DNA from: Fragum whitleyi
Taxonomy: Eukaryota > Mollusca > Bivalvia > Cardiida > Cardiidae
NCBI GenBank assembly: GCA_948146395.1
Contig: OX411546.1
Location: 19,671,158-19,735,157 of the forward strand
DNA: 64,000 nt
Direction: 5' to 3'
This document shows, in pieces, positions 43,331 to 54,711 of this stretch. The notes below the pieces were generated by a model. It was not told the DNA's origin. It was given only the letters and a program-made list of their open reading frames with translations, and made no database searches. The first letter of the stretch is position 1. Each line of letters begins with the position of its first letter. The position numbers and the translations under genes are program-made.

Positions 43331-44982
43331 GGGGCCTCTTTCAAGAAAAATATCGTACGATTTATCTTATAAATATCGTACGATTATATTTAAGACGGTC
43401 GGAAAGGGCTTTCACAAAAATATCGTTGAAAATCACAGACTATACGACCTCATAAGATTATCGTAAAGTTGATCTTTCACATCTGCTCGTGCTGATCATA
43501 TGATATAGACTTCTCCGTTAGTGGGTAAATTGTCCGCTTTTTACAAAAGCAAAAAGGGTAAATCAGCAAACTGACCGTAGAAAAGCCATTTACTTGTATA
43601 TTAATGCATATTTAGCGAGGTTTATTGAAACATAATTCGTCGAACTACACATTTCTCATCGATATCTAAATATATGTCAATATAATTATTCGAGTGCTCA
43701 TAATTGCATAGTTAAGTTAGCTTTCACTGTCGATTCCCTTTCCAATGATAGTATACCGACTGTCGCGTCGAATGTGGAGCATTCGAACATTGGGCCGCAT
43801 TGTAATAATGCACATGTTCTAGTTAATGATCATCTGCACCAAGTTTTCGGTGTATGACTTTGTTATCATTATATTTTATTATCATTGTTGTTTGGTTGGT
43901 TGGTTGTTTTCCGGTGAAGTATTAGCATGTATAAGAATACAACATTTTCAAAAGGGTAAGATGAAAAAAATGGCTCATCCCTTTTTCTTATACATGTATT
44001 TGTTATGTAATTGTTCAAATCTGTATAGCTCTGTGCCTATATGGAAGGTATTGAAACAAACTATAGAGGGGTGGTATTGAAATGAACTTTAGATGGATAT
44101 TATATTCAATCGCCTTAATTCAAAATTACCGATAACTCTAACTTCGGTTCTAGTACAGTGCTCGTTGTCGTATCCGTGTAACTACAACAATTACATGAAG
44201 CTTATCCATGTTTCATCTGGCTTAATGTCGCCGTTCAATTAGCCTATTATATCTACTTTTTTGCTCAGTTCATCTTTGACGAAAAGAGAGAGAAAAATAT
44301 CGAGTGCAGCGGTTTTGTTGTTGATGATGTTGTTGTTGTTGTTAATAAGAAATCCTCATATTTATCAAGAATTGTATGGTTTTGATTATAGGCTGTGGAA
44401 TTTTCCTTTTAATTTACGTCATACTTGAAGCATAAAACACAGGAATCCATATTGCATAATGTGAGAGTAGTTTGGGTTTTTTTTAAAAAAAAAGTAAGTA
44501 ATTTATATATGCGTAAAAATTTATTGATTTGGTATCTCCCACTTTCTGTTTCACTAGGAAGAATAAGCAAACTTTTTCAGTCATGATCACAAAAGGATCG
44601 ATTCTTACGGTAAATAAACAACTGAATACCACTATGAAAACATTCTGCGACAATCGTACGATTATCGCAGAGAAAAATCAAACATCGAAATGATGGTGCA
44701 TCTGTTGTTGTCAATATATCTCGTTTATTACACTATATTGTACTTGGAAATTTGGCATGTGCATAGCTAGATAATCGTTCTAACAAACGCGAGAGCTGGA
44801 AAGGATTCCTAAAAAATTTAATGCTCATAGGGACAATATCGTAAAATTTACGACTGGTCTGAAGGTGTCGTATATTTTATCGAAGATTTCACGATACGAC
44901 GCCTTTCTTGAAAGCCAATTTTTATCGTACGACTGCGATACGACCAAATTTCAATCGTAGGACCTTTCTTGAAAGAGGCCCC
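43331..44982. mobile_element. Harbinger-like element, second of a tandem pair (1,652 bp)
   Basis: Same ends and about 95% the same sequence (by eye) as its neighbour, with about 300 extra bp at 43,913-44,212 that are either an insertion here or a deletion there. A single A separates the pair; the three flanks read CCTGG, CCAGG and CCTGG if the outer CC/GG pair is counted as target. Confidence 0.78.
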
Positions 44983-45293
44983 TGGTCTCTGTGTGAGCGA
45001 ATCAGAGAGTATTTTGATTGTGACGAGCGTTTGATTCATGACATTACATTGTATTTGCCGAATGATGTCATTGCTGCCAAATATTTTTTGAACACAAGAC
45101 ACTCAATTTCAAGGTTCAGAACTTTTACTTTGAAATTAATGGTGCAACTGATTGTTCGTCGCAATTTACATAATTAGTGTTGCAAACATCATATCTTGAC
45201 AGGCATAAACTGGCTTGATAAATGACTTTCATTGAGGGAAATAAAGTGTGTTGCATATTGATTACAGTAAGGCACATCGGTCCTTCAAGGCAT
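44983..45293. other. Nothing recognised
   Basis: Unassigned; a plus frame overlapping the element end is a by-product. Confidence 0.35.
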
Positions 45294-45436
45294 TAGACCC
45301 GTATAAATTCCACAACGTTTCGGAAGTGATGAACATTTACAGGGTTAACCGATGTTTCCAAATGTTTTCATTTTGAAACCTCGGTTAACATTGTGAGGGT
45401 TAAGTTCCGAAATATTGCGGAACTGTTAAGGGTCCA
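45294..45436. mobile_element. Nested foldback element (~143 bp)
   Basis: Outer arms GACCCGTATAAATTCCACAA and its near complement ending GGGTC; inner arms GGGTTAACCGATGTTTC and GAAACCTCGGTTAAC. Confidence 0.72.
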
Positions 45437-45498
45437 CCTTAAGATTTTTTCAATATTCCTTTAAGCACTCCTAAAGTTGAATATAAGATTCATGCGTC

Positions 45499-45810
45499 CT
45501 GCAGTTAACAAAATTACGAACTTGACTATGCGAATAATTTAGAAATGATTTCGAATCAATCAATTTGAATGAGTGAGAGGAGCGAGCTTTGAATGATTTT
45601 TGATGGAGGTTAAATATACGTTTTTACCTCCCTTTAATAAATTCTAGTTTCTTTTCTGATATTGTTTCTTCACGCTCAAATCAGACGCTTAAAAATCAAC
45701 AGCAACCAATAAAATCGCGGAATTATTTGAGCGATTGAGCGATTAAGAGCATTTTGGAGTGATTGGAGGGAGCTCGGAATGAATAGTGAAGATCTGTGCG
45801 AGGAAAATTC
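45499..45810 (-). mobile_element. J-related MITE J18, worn
   Basis: GCAGTTAACAAAATTACGAA start with GAATGA words and TTACCTCCCTTTAATAAA; the right end is not preserved. Confidence 0.6.
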
Positions 45811-45879
45811 GTTTTTTTAATAATGCATGTAGTTTCCTAGAAAACATATATTTGAATCTTATCTTCTCTGTGTTTAAGA

Positions 45880-46105
45880 AAAATTGAGACAATTATCAAT
45901 TCTCAAAACCGAGGTGGATATTTTTTCATGCAATACACTAAGTACGTATCATATTTATCATATAACCTCTGTTTGTCAAGTTTTCGTCGATATTTCTTAC
46001 AGAAATGCAAGTATCTAAAAATAACCGCATTATATCATTGCTTTAAATATAACTATGTGATATCATAAAAAGATATCATACAGGATGTTATCACACGGAT
46101 ATTTG
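45880..46105 (+). mobile_element. F-family element, copy 1 (partly deleted)
   Basis: Matches 60,785-61,020: one hairpin arm (GACAATTATCAATTCTC), the ATTTTTTCATGCAATACACT segment, the end-like ATAACCTCTGTTTG and the following GTCGATATTTCTTACAG...GTTATCACACGGATA. Confidence 0.62.
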
Positions 46106-46237
46106 TAAAATGTTAAGATAAATGATAATCCATTTCGAATTAGGACTTATATGCCACTCTAAAACGTTCGCGAACGTTTTTGCATCCTGAATGTAGAACT
46201 GAATACAATGATTTAAATGGCAATATTTAGATTAAGA

Positions 46238-46625
46238 AGTCTGGCTCCCAGGCTGTCAGTTAATGTTGAATTGAAAATTAAAAAGGTTCACCACTCATGT
46301 TTTACTATTTTAATATCCAATTACCTACCATATTCTCAAAAACTGACAGGTCAACTGATCGGCTAGACTGGCTCACGTCCCACTAATCTGAAGTATCGTG
46401 AAATGAGCTATTCAACTAGAGAAAGACTAATTTCTTTTCAGCTTATATTTCACTGACTGGCAGATCAGTGTCAGTTTTTGAGCATATGGGAGGTAAATTG
46501 AAATAGTAAAACATTTAACACTAACTGACAGCCTTGGAGCCAGGCTACTGATCGGCCAGTCATTTTCTTTAGTTGAATTATGCACATTTCACAATACTAC
46601 AGATCAGTGGGACGGGAGCCAGTCT
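46238..46625. repeat. Interleaved inverted repeats (A-B-A'-B' order)
   Basis: Pair A: GTCTGGCTCCCAGGCTGTCA (46,238) with TGACAGCCTTGGAGCCAGGC (about 46,527). Pair B: GCTAGACTGGCTCACGTCCC (about 46,362) with GGGACGGGAGCCAGTCT (about 46,600). The arms also share CTGGCTCC/GGGAGCCAG words. Probably two related elements overlapping. Confidence 0.7.
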
Positions 46626-46654
46626 AAAGAATAAGATATAACAAGAAAAAAGCT

Positions 46655-46790
46655 CTGAGATCAGGATGACTAAACGGTGCAAACTGTGTGCAAATTCTAC
46701 CCCGCTTTGCACGCAAGTACACGTGCAAAGCGGGGTATAATCTACAAATAATTTTCACTGTTTTGTCATCCTGAAAGAATGGACAGGTTT
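46655..46790. mobile_element. L-family palindrome
   Basis: Perfect central arms TACCCCGCTTTGCACG / CGTGCAAAGCGGGGTA with outer arms ATCAGGATGACTAAACGG and TTTTGTCATCCTGA. Confidence 0.8.
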
Positions 46791-47160
46791 CCCGAACTCA
46801 CCTAATTCCACTCAATGAACGAATTCTAAATCACTTCAAAAAGTCACGTGGTATAATCCTTACAACGCAAAAAATATTTTTCGAGGATATAGTTAAATTT
46901 ATGAACACCTTCAGTTGTAAAACAATTAAATAGTCAGTAAAGAGGTCGATTTTTACACAGTTAACTTCATGAAAACTTCTAAATGTGACTTTGATGTTAA
47001 CTTAATGAGTTTCTTATGACAATCTTGGCAGTTTTGTCTTTTATTATGCATAATGAGATCAGCAAAACTTCCGACAATAACAATATTCAAATGTTAATCC
47101 ATTCATACTTGGACTTTAAGCTGGCAGGTGAACGAAAATTATTGTATAATCCTCGGTATT
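46791..47160. other. Nothing recognised
   Basis: AT-rich spacer; one 62-codon frame runs into the next element. Confidence 0.35.
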
Positions 47161-47506
47161 TGCCCTGGCAGGGCAAAGCCTTAGTAAAGAGTCGTTGTAT
47201 TTAAGGTTAAGGTAAATCAGTCCGTTTTCATGCATTATTCACTTATATCGATAGACGATATTTATAATTTGAGATGTGAAGTCGTCGATGGGTAACTAAA
47301 GAAAACACTCGTCACTTCAGCATATGCAAGCTGAAGTTACGAGCTTTCTTGTATTCCAACGATGATATATGTTAACATTTGCTATGCAAGTGAATCCTTT
47401 TGGATTTTATGATACAGTAATTAACGTTTTTTGCCGACTAACTGTTCAAAAGAGAAAAAAAGATAATTACGTCATAGTTAGGCCATGCACTGTCAGGTAA
47501 ATAATA
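47161..47506. mobile_element. G-family DNA element, short copy
   Basis: TTTGCCCTGGCAGGGCAAAG left, GCCATGCACTGTCAGGTAAA right. The hairpin CACTTCAGC...GCTGAAGTTACGAG is shared with the 39.4-kb copy. About 470 bp shorter than that copy. Confidence 0.66.
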
Positions 47507-47756
47507 TTGCAGGGTAAACGCCTATAATATATTTCTTGGCACTCACTCGCGGCGGATAAACTACCAAGTATAAAATTTAGCACAATCGTGAAGTGTTATC
47601 TTTTTCGTCTTTTAGTCAATTTATTTCTCTTTTTAAATGAAACAAAATAAAAAAGAAATACATCGAATATATACATGCACATATATAAACAAAAAAACAT
47701 ACACACAAAACATGTACATACACACAAAAAAACACACATACACTAAAACATACACT

Positions 47757-47952
47757 AAAACATACACTAAAACAAACATACATACATACATACATACATA
47801 CATACATACATACATACATACATACATACATACATACATACATACATACATACATACATACATACATACATACATACATACATACATACATACATACATA
47901 CATACATACATACATACATACATACATACATTCATTCATTCATTCATTCATT
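47757..47952. repeat. (CATA)n microsatellite with (ATTC)n tail
   Basis: More than 40 uninterrupted CATA units followed by about six ATTC units. The long Met-Tyr-Val-Cys and Thr-Tyr-Ile-His frames on both strands come from this and are not genes. Confidence 0.97.
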
Positions 47953-48099
47953 AAAAAGGCAGATGTTAACAAGAAGATAATTTTTAAAATAAAATCAATA
48001 CCATGGAATGTTTTCAGCAAAGAGTATGAAAGATATGCCTGACCTTTCATGAACATACGGACATGCAATTTCACGAAATGCAATTAAATGAGACCATTA

Positions 48100-49185
48100 T
48101 GAAAAGTCCCTGGCTTCTGGTTTCAGAGACCGAGTTTTTAAGATTTCTTCCTTTGTGCCTATGTAAAATAAGCTGTGTTCATTCAGAGCCCAAATATGAC
48201 ATGAAAACGTTGGTAGAAGTTAATAAACAAATATAAATGGAAGATGTCTGCCTTTTGGTTTCAGAGAAGATTTTTGAAGTTTTTTTGCTCATTGGATCTA
48301 TCTCATTGGATCTATGTAAAAGGGATGCGCCCGGGTGAAGCCAAAATATGACCTCAGGATCTTGATATGAACAAAATTAATAGAGGCCAATAAGAAGATG
48401 CCAAATACCAAATATGAAAGCTGTCTGCCTTCTGGTTTCAGAGAAGAAGATTTTTGAAGATTTCCTATTTCACCCTTCGTGCTCGGGTGAGTTAAAAAGG
48501 GATGCGCCCCGGTGGTGCCAAAATATAACCCAAAGCTCTTGATATGAACAGTCTTGAAATAGGTCCTTTAGATGATGCTACCTATCAAATATGAAAGCTG
48601 TCTACCTTCTGGTTTCAGAGAAGAAGATTTTTGAAGATTTCCTATTTCACCCTTCGTGCTCGGTTGCGTTAAAAAGGGATGCGCCCGATGGTGCCAAAAT
48701 ATGACCCAAGGCTCTTGATATGAACAATCTTGAAAGAGGTCCTTTAGATGATGCTAAGTATCAAATATGAAAGCTGTCTACCTTCTGGTTTCAAAGAAGA
48801 AGGTTTTTGAAGATTTCCTATTTCACCCTTCCTGCTCGGGTGAGTTAAAAAAGGGATGCGCCCTGGTGGTGCAAAAATATGACCCAAGGCTCTTTATATG
48901 AACAGACTTGGTAGAGGCCCACTAGATGATGCTACATACCAAATATGAAAGCTGTCTGCCTTCTGGTTTCAGAAAAGAAGGTTTTTGAAGATTTTTATAT
49001 TTTCACCCTTTTTAAGGGTAAAGGGAGAATAAAGGGTTGATTTAATTTATTCGAACAACTTTGCTTGACCCAAGGAACATACCGGTCAAGTTTCATCAAG
49101 ATTGGCCCACTGGTTTAGGAGGAAAAATGATTTCAGAAATTGTGGACTACGCACGCCGGACGATTTCTTGCTCAGGTTAGCTAAA
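48100..49185 (+). mobile_element. Tandem-core element, six ~177-bp units
   Basis: The marker GCTGTCTGCCTTCTGGTTTC recurs at about 48,245, 48,421, 48,598, 48,774 and 48,952 (steps 176-178), with a weaker unit before. The tail (ACCCAAGGAACATACC...GGACGATTTCTTGC) ends CTCAGGTTAGCTAA. The plan (unique head, short tandem core, conserved tail) resembles bivalve elements described as non-autonomous Helitron-like; that placement is an inference. Confidence 0.78.
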
Positions 49186-50982
49186 AATATAATGAGTATG
49201 GTTATGATTCTTGTGTACTACACTTCTCCTCATTGAGATCTATCTACCTTTTAAGTTTCATGATTCTTGCTTGCATTCTTTTGAGATATACTCCGGACAA
49301 AAATGGTCTATGGACCGAAGGGCCGACCAATCTACCCAACGTCCAACAGACAAATGCAAAGCAATTTACCCCCTTTTCTTCTAAGTGAGGGAATAAATTA
49401 TGTACTCAAAATGTTTTCATACATCCGTAAAACATAACTAAAAATGGTCTTCAATACTTGATGGTTTCGAGCGGAAAAACACCAACAAACACATCCACCT
49501 CTTCCAACAACAAAAATAAAAGAGTTTATTCACTTATTTTTGGCAATTTTAAGGATGGAAATGTTTTTGCGTAAAAGATTTCGGGCTCAAAACTTCGTGT
49601 ATAGAGGTATGAAAGACTCTTTCGGTGAATTAGGACGATGTTTTTTTAACGAAAAAAGCTCAAAAAAGGTTAAATGCATTTTTTGTAAAAGGTTTACGTG
49701 GTGGATTACAACGATTGCATGTATTCTCGATTGTGCAACAGAATATCTGATATGAGGAAATCGATCAAGTCGCTTTCAATTAATCAAAGCTCTAAAGGCG
49801 CTGAAGGTCTGGTTTATGAAGAGTCAAGGTGACATTTGAAGGCATGCACTCCAACTTTTGAATCGTTTAAGCAAGGTTTTTTAGGCGAGGGAAACTAAGG
49901 GCTCCATTTACCTATAGGGATCGTAAACCACAGTCCGAACTCACTTCACTCACTATATAGCTCTGAGTCCGCCAAAAACAACTAATTCCCAAGGTATAGA
50001 TTACTACGCCCGATACCGCTTTGCAGACAGGCACAACTCGCGGTTTTATAATTATAGTTGAATTGATTGGTTGCTACCAGTCAGTCAATTTATCCATTCG
50101 ATCATTCCGTCTAACAATCGTGGTAATGCTGTTTTTCTAGGGGCACAAGCTCGTCGGTTCTTTCTTTTACATTGAAATGAATTTCATAAAGAAACTGTAT
50201 TTTACTGTGGGAACACAAGAAATTGATAGGGTCAATTTCTCCCTTTCCCACAATATGGTCTATCCCTTAGTCATACCCCATTATTTTTTTAAATTTATAC
50301 CCTAGATATACATTGTATATCAAATTACACTCATTTTGATTTATTGTCTGCAACCTGTTTAAAGTTGGCCCAGTGTAAAATTTTGTCTTCTGTTTAAGGG
50401 TTTAAGGATGGGACAAGGCTTTTGATTTTTCCTAATTTAGATAAATCCATTACAAGACAACAATGTTTAGACAGGTCCAAATTGTAAAGGGTTGCAGATT
50501 AGATAAAATATGCGGGCAAATTAGTAAAATTTGTAGCAGAAAGGCAAGATAATATTAGGGAGAAAGGAGAAGGTGTTAGTTAGCAGCATTTCTTCTTTTT
50601 CCTATTAGAAAGATCATCCATCAAGATTAAATATAAACGCTATGTATCTATAACACAGCCGTGATTTTTGCAGTGTTAAGTAAGAAAATATCTGATAAAC
50701 ATTATAAGGACAAGGTGAACAATCAATGTTATATTCCAGAAAATTGATCTCGTGTGTTGTTTCGTCTATTCAGTTCCCTCGCCTAAAGTTCTATCAGTAC
50801 TTTGATTTTAACCCAGCGTAGTGATATGCAAGTACTGCGTTGAACACACAAAGCACTTAGTGTCACACAAAAGTTGACGACGTGTACTTGACCTATTTTT
50901 TGCGCGCGCTGAAGCTACGTAGTACACACGTTTTTTGGTTTTTGACTCGATTACCTTTTTCCTAGGCAATTTCCAGGATACA
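49186..50982. other. No recognised gene or repeat
   Basis: A 71-codon plus frame (49,540-49,755) and a 63-codon minus frame (50,999-50,808) are unidentified. No hairpins of note. Confidence 0.4.
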
Positions 50983-51168
50983 GGGGCCAGTTTCACCAAA
51001 ACATTTAAGACGTATTTTTGTCTTACTGATGACTTTCAAAACATTACCAACAACAATCACTTTACATAGATGTTGATAGATCGGTGATACATGATTTTTG
51101 AACTGAATATGTGGTAAGTCATAGGTAGGACAAAAATACGTCTTAATTGTGTTAATGAAACAGACCCC
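50983..51168. mobile_element. Harbinger-like MITE (186 bp)
   Basis: Ends GGGGCCAGTTTCACCAAAAC and, in reverse, GGGGTCTGTTTCATTAACAC, continuing into TTAAGACGTATTTTTGTC on both sides. Confidence 0.78.
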
Positions 51169-51405
51169 TGGCTTCTTTCCTATAGCCTGCTAAACCAGAC
51201 CAAAAAATAGCGAGATAATATACACCGTGAACGGCTTTTATGTTGGCGGCGTCCACATTTGGCGTTTTTTAGTGTTCGATTTGGCGGTGTTTTATTTTGG
51301 CGCATCTGACATGTACCGCAAAAAAGCCTTATCAAATTCTCATATTGAATAGTTCATAACGACGAAAGCATAAGACTTCTAGAGTAATGTCAGCTTTCCA
51401 AAACC

Positions 51406-52016
51406 TAAAGGCCCGGTCCCACTGCGAAACGGACTCAACACGTATGCTTAACATTCCGCTATGTACGATTTAAATGCGAAACAATACGACGAACAAACGC
51501 TAGGTATCCGATACCATCCGTTATACATCCGCTCCATCCGTTAGGCGTTCTCGATAATCCAAACATGTTTGAATACGTACACAGGGCAGAAATATCGGGT
51601 ATACGAAATGTTTATAAAAGGGAAGTAACGCGGATATGTAAGTATGAAAGTGTATGCATAACGTAAAATTTAATGATCTGCGCTCTATCCATTTTGTTTC
51701 CGCTCAGCATACGCGGTGTATACGGCCATTGCTTTATCTATCCGCTCTTTTCGCTATTCGAACACGTCACAATTACACCTGGTAACCTCTTTCTGAGCTG
51801 TCCCTCGCTCTTATCGACGAGGCTTCCGATGAACATCCACTCAACATCCCGGCTGCATTCTTTTGTCGTCCGATATTTTCTGTTCTGTTTTCGCCAAACT
51901 TTGCAACATTTATCAAATTTTTATCAAGCGTATGAGAACGGATGGAAATTTCACGCTTCCGTCGTGTCCTTTTAGCATACGTTTTGTGTCCGTTTCGCAG
52001 TGGGACCGGGCCTTTA
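51406..52016. mobile_element. H element, 611 bp, long terminal inverted repeats, TA target
   Basis: 28-bp perfect inverted ends (AAAGGCCCGGTCCCACTGCG...) extending to about 43 bp with few mismatches, flanked by TA. Frames inside (up to 104 codons) are not recognisable as transposase. Confidence 0.82.
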
Positions 52017-52198
52017 TTTGCAGCTCAAAACTTCGTGCGCGGATAAAATCACAATGGAAGGACGCTCAACGGACAGAGCGTATGCAAAGCGTTTGCCGGG
52101 GTACAAAACAGATGCAAAGCGTCCTTTCAACGCATGTAAAGATTTTTATACGTTTTACCTCCCCAATGCATCCGTAAGTGCAGTGGGACCGGCCCTTA
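52017..52198. mobile_element. Second H-type end, partner of a larger or fused element
   Basis: A further GCAGTGGGACCGGCCCTTA end lies at about 52,180. The interior (GTATGCAAAGCG, GATGCAAAGCGTCC) resembles the first element. It is probably the remains of an adjacent H copy. Confidence 0.6.
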
Positions 52199-52733
52199 AA
52201 CTATATGTAACACCTGTCATTAGAGTTATATTTTGTATGCAAGTTTTCTCATATTTTCGCCGGATTTTCATTTTAAATTATCAATCAAAGATTTTAATAC
52301 TAATCTAACTGACTAATACATCACCCGAATCTATATTTCTCTCATAAGGAAGGAATTTTAATATTTCACTTAGTTATGACAAATATTGGCGATGGATTTA
52401 TTTTTGTGCATCACAGCTTGACCGCCAATATAGCCAAAATAAAAATACCGCCAAAATTACCCTGTTTACAGTATTTGAGACCGAAATGGTTTTTTACCCC
52501 CTAGGCAATTGATTTTCAAAAGAAATATAACATAATTGATAAATGATATTGCGTTAAATATTCATGCAACTGAAACCTGTAAGTGTAGAAAATGCGCAAG
52601 TCTCACCATTTTGACAAAAACAGGGTGAGCATAAATTATTGAGTTTAATTCGAAGCAAACTGTAAACTCTTATTTTTATTCAAAGAGGGATGGTGTTATG
52701 AAGATGATACGTCGTTACACCTGTCATGTTATG
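52199..52733. other. Nothing recognised
   Basis: AT-rich spacer with GCGGTGTTTTATTTTGGCG-like words shared with the region before 51,400. No gene. Confidence 0.35.
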
Positions 52734-52884
52734 TACAGTCGATATTGCTCGAGCGACCACGTCTTTTAAGCGACCAATTTTATTAAGCGACCATGACAAA
52801 AAGTCCCATCACCGTAAGCAAATTCTCTGAAAAAGAGGACATTCTTAACGAAAAATTGGATATTGTTGAATCTTATGTTGTGGG

Positions 52885-52925
52885 AACCCATTAGAATCGT
52901 CTCAATAAGACGATTCTAATGGGTT
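52885..52925. repeat. 18-bp-arm hairpin inserted in the outer MITE
   Basis: AACCCATTAGAATCGTCT, loop CAATA, exact complement. The intact copy has no counterpart. A related hairpin, AATCGTCTC-GTC-GAGACGATT, sits at 7,003. Confidence 0.85.
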
Positions 52926-53612
52926 TAAACATCATAGGATTCAATACGACTTGACCGACAATCTATGAATGCTATCAAAATGAACCGTCACCACCGTGTA
53001 TCAACGTACACCGGATATAGCGATTAGTGAGTCGAGGGAAATGTCACGGGGTGTTGTACAAGGTGAGCTTTTTTCTCTCTTTTTTGTTAAATCACGTAAA
53101 ACTTTCCTGTAAGCATACAAGACAGGCGTTACTGATATAATCATGTAGCTATCAACCCGTATCAAATGATTGGTTAGCACCCATAAGCGGCTACAATTTA
53201 AAAAAAATACCCCCCTAATCACCGATGATTTCCGTTTGTCCATCGCGAAAATACTGTTTTGACTGAATTTTTAGAGTTTCTCATACTAAAACCCATGATA
53301 AATTGCCTAGCATAACACAGAAAATCACTAGAAACACTCCTGCCTTTTGTATGAAGTGAATATACCGATAAATTCACATGTTGTTTCTTCTCCCGGTGTA
53401 CGGCCTATAGGGAGATGGTGTACGTCGTATAGCAAATCTCCCGTTAATAGTGTACGGCCTATAGCAAGAAAAAATATTTCTTAAATGGATTGTCTAGCGC
53501 TAACTTAAAACGTGTTTGATGGATAAAGTTATATTTTTGTCTTTTGTACATTCGATGGAGCCTTTTTCCCTTACCAATGCAGTTGTCATGACTAATTTAA
53601 TCTTTACCACAA

Positions 53613-54026
53613 ATGAATACGTTGTACCTGTTTCAGTATATTATAGTCAAAACTTGGTTATTGTGTGCTTTTAAACAGGCTTTAGACAAGTATGATATGT
53701 ATAAATTGGGATCAGCGAGATCCTCGCTGTCATTTTCTCTGTCTCGACTTAAAGAGCAAAGAAACTCAGCATTACTGGCATCTCTTTCATCCTTTCCAAA
53801 TTTTGGATATCAAGATCAGACGAGTCGTACTGTTACTGCTCTTTTATCCCTTACTCAGTTTGAAGATATGATTTTAATTTCAATTGTAAATAGTGACCAT
53901 TCTTTCGGTGAGAATCATTCGTGTTTTATTTTGAATGCCACTAAAGCTTTTATCAGTATAAACATGGCCAAGCTTCATGGATATATCCAAAACATGGACA
54001 TTGTCCATTTGTTGTCGATACCGTAG
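53613..54026 (+). CDS. Unidentified 137-codon ORF inside the 4.75-kb element
   Basis: The frame reads ...KQALDKYDMYKLGSARSSLS...LSRLKEQRNSALLASLSS...TVTALLSLTQFEDMILIS..., with protein-like composition and no transposase motif that I can see. CCTGTTTCAG just inside its start looks like a splice acceptor, so it may be a captured host exon. The last 70 bases are repeated at 54,085-54,155. I do not assign a function. Confidence 0.3.
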   Translation: MNTLYLFQYIIVKTWLLCAFKQALDKYDMYKLGSARSSLSFSLSRLKEQRNSALLASLSSFPNFGYQDQTSRTVTALLSLTQFEDMILISIVNSDHSFGENHSCFILNATKAFISINMAKLHGYIQNMDIVHLLSIP

Positions 54027-54155
54027 TTGTCGTCGTATAATTAGATAACAAAATTGAAATACAATTTTTTAATCAATTTAATCACGGCCGTGCTTCATGG
54101 GTATATCCGAAACATAGACATTGTCCAATTGTTGTCAGCATCGATGTTGTCGTTA
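53965..54155 (+). repeat. Tandem duplication, ~120-bp period
   Basis: GGCCAAGCTTCATGGATATA... is repeated 120 bp later as GGCCGTGCTTCATGGGTATA..., both running to TTGTTGTCG. Confidence 0.75.
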
Positions 54156-54225
54156 GGTTCACCAACCGCCGCCGTAAGACTTTTAAAGTAAGCCCCATTC
54201 AAACATATATTAACAAATTTTTAAC

Positions 54226-54450
54226 ACGGGTTTTAACGCCGCATTTCGAGGGTTCAGCGCAAAACTGTATTAAGTGTCTATACAATTTATAGACACTTAG
54301 TATAGTCTTGCGCTGAACCCTCGATTTATATATATTTCAGTCATGTGGCGGCAACTGGAGTACTCAACAATAGATTCCTGTTATCATTCTATCATCAGTA
54401 TTACCATTGCATACTTTCCTAGTCTCCAGCTGCTATCCGACTGAGATATA
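54226..54450 (-). mobile_element. tRNA-SINE copy, interrupted by a foldback element
   Basis: SINE body words on the minus strand (GATAGCAGCTGGAGACTAGG, CTCCAGTTGCCGCCACATG, GCGGCGTTAAAACCC) are split by the foldback at 54,245-54,325. The tRNA head is missing. Confidence 0.72.
54245..54325. mobile_element. Foldback element (TCGAGGGTTCAGCGC ends) inside a SINE
   Basis: Arms TCGAGGGTTCAGCGCAA and TTGCGCTGAACCCTCGA, inner stem TAAGTGTCTATA around CAAT. Same family as 5,557-5,640. Confidence 0.8.
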
Positions 54451-54711
54451 CAATTATCCTCCCGTTTGTCTAAGATAATTAATTTATTCAAGAACATTCA
54501 ACGTAGAACCCTGGTGTTTGATGTTTGACGGACATTCATCGGACACAATAGCTCAGGTGAGCTAATAACATACAAGTAACTTTATCATACATCGCGAAAA
54601 CGACCAACCATGAACCTTTCAAAGCATTAAATATGTACGCTATTTAAGAGAGTTACATGTTGATAATAAGATTAACACATTTTATCATTAGATCTTAACG
54701 CGATTTTAATT

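Noticed and set aside
47616..47954. Long frames (100-107 codons) on both strands
   Set aside because: They read a CATA microsatellite as Met-Tyr-Val-Cys or Thr-Tyr-Ile-His repeats.
51673..52308. Three overlapping frames of about 100 codons
   Set aside because: Located in H elements; no transposase motif and mutually overlapping.
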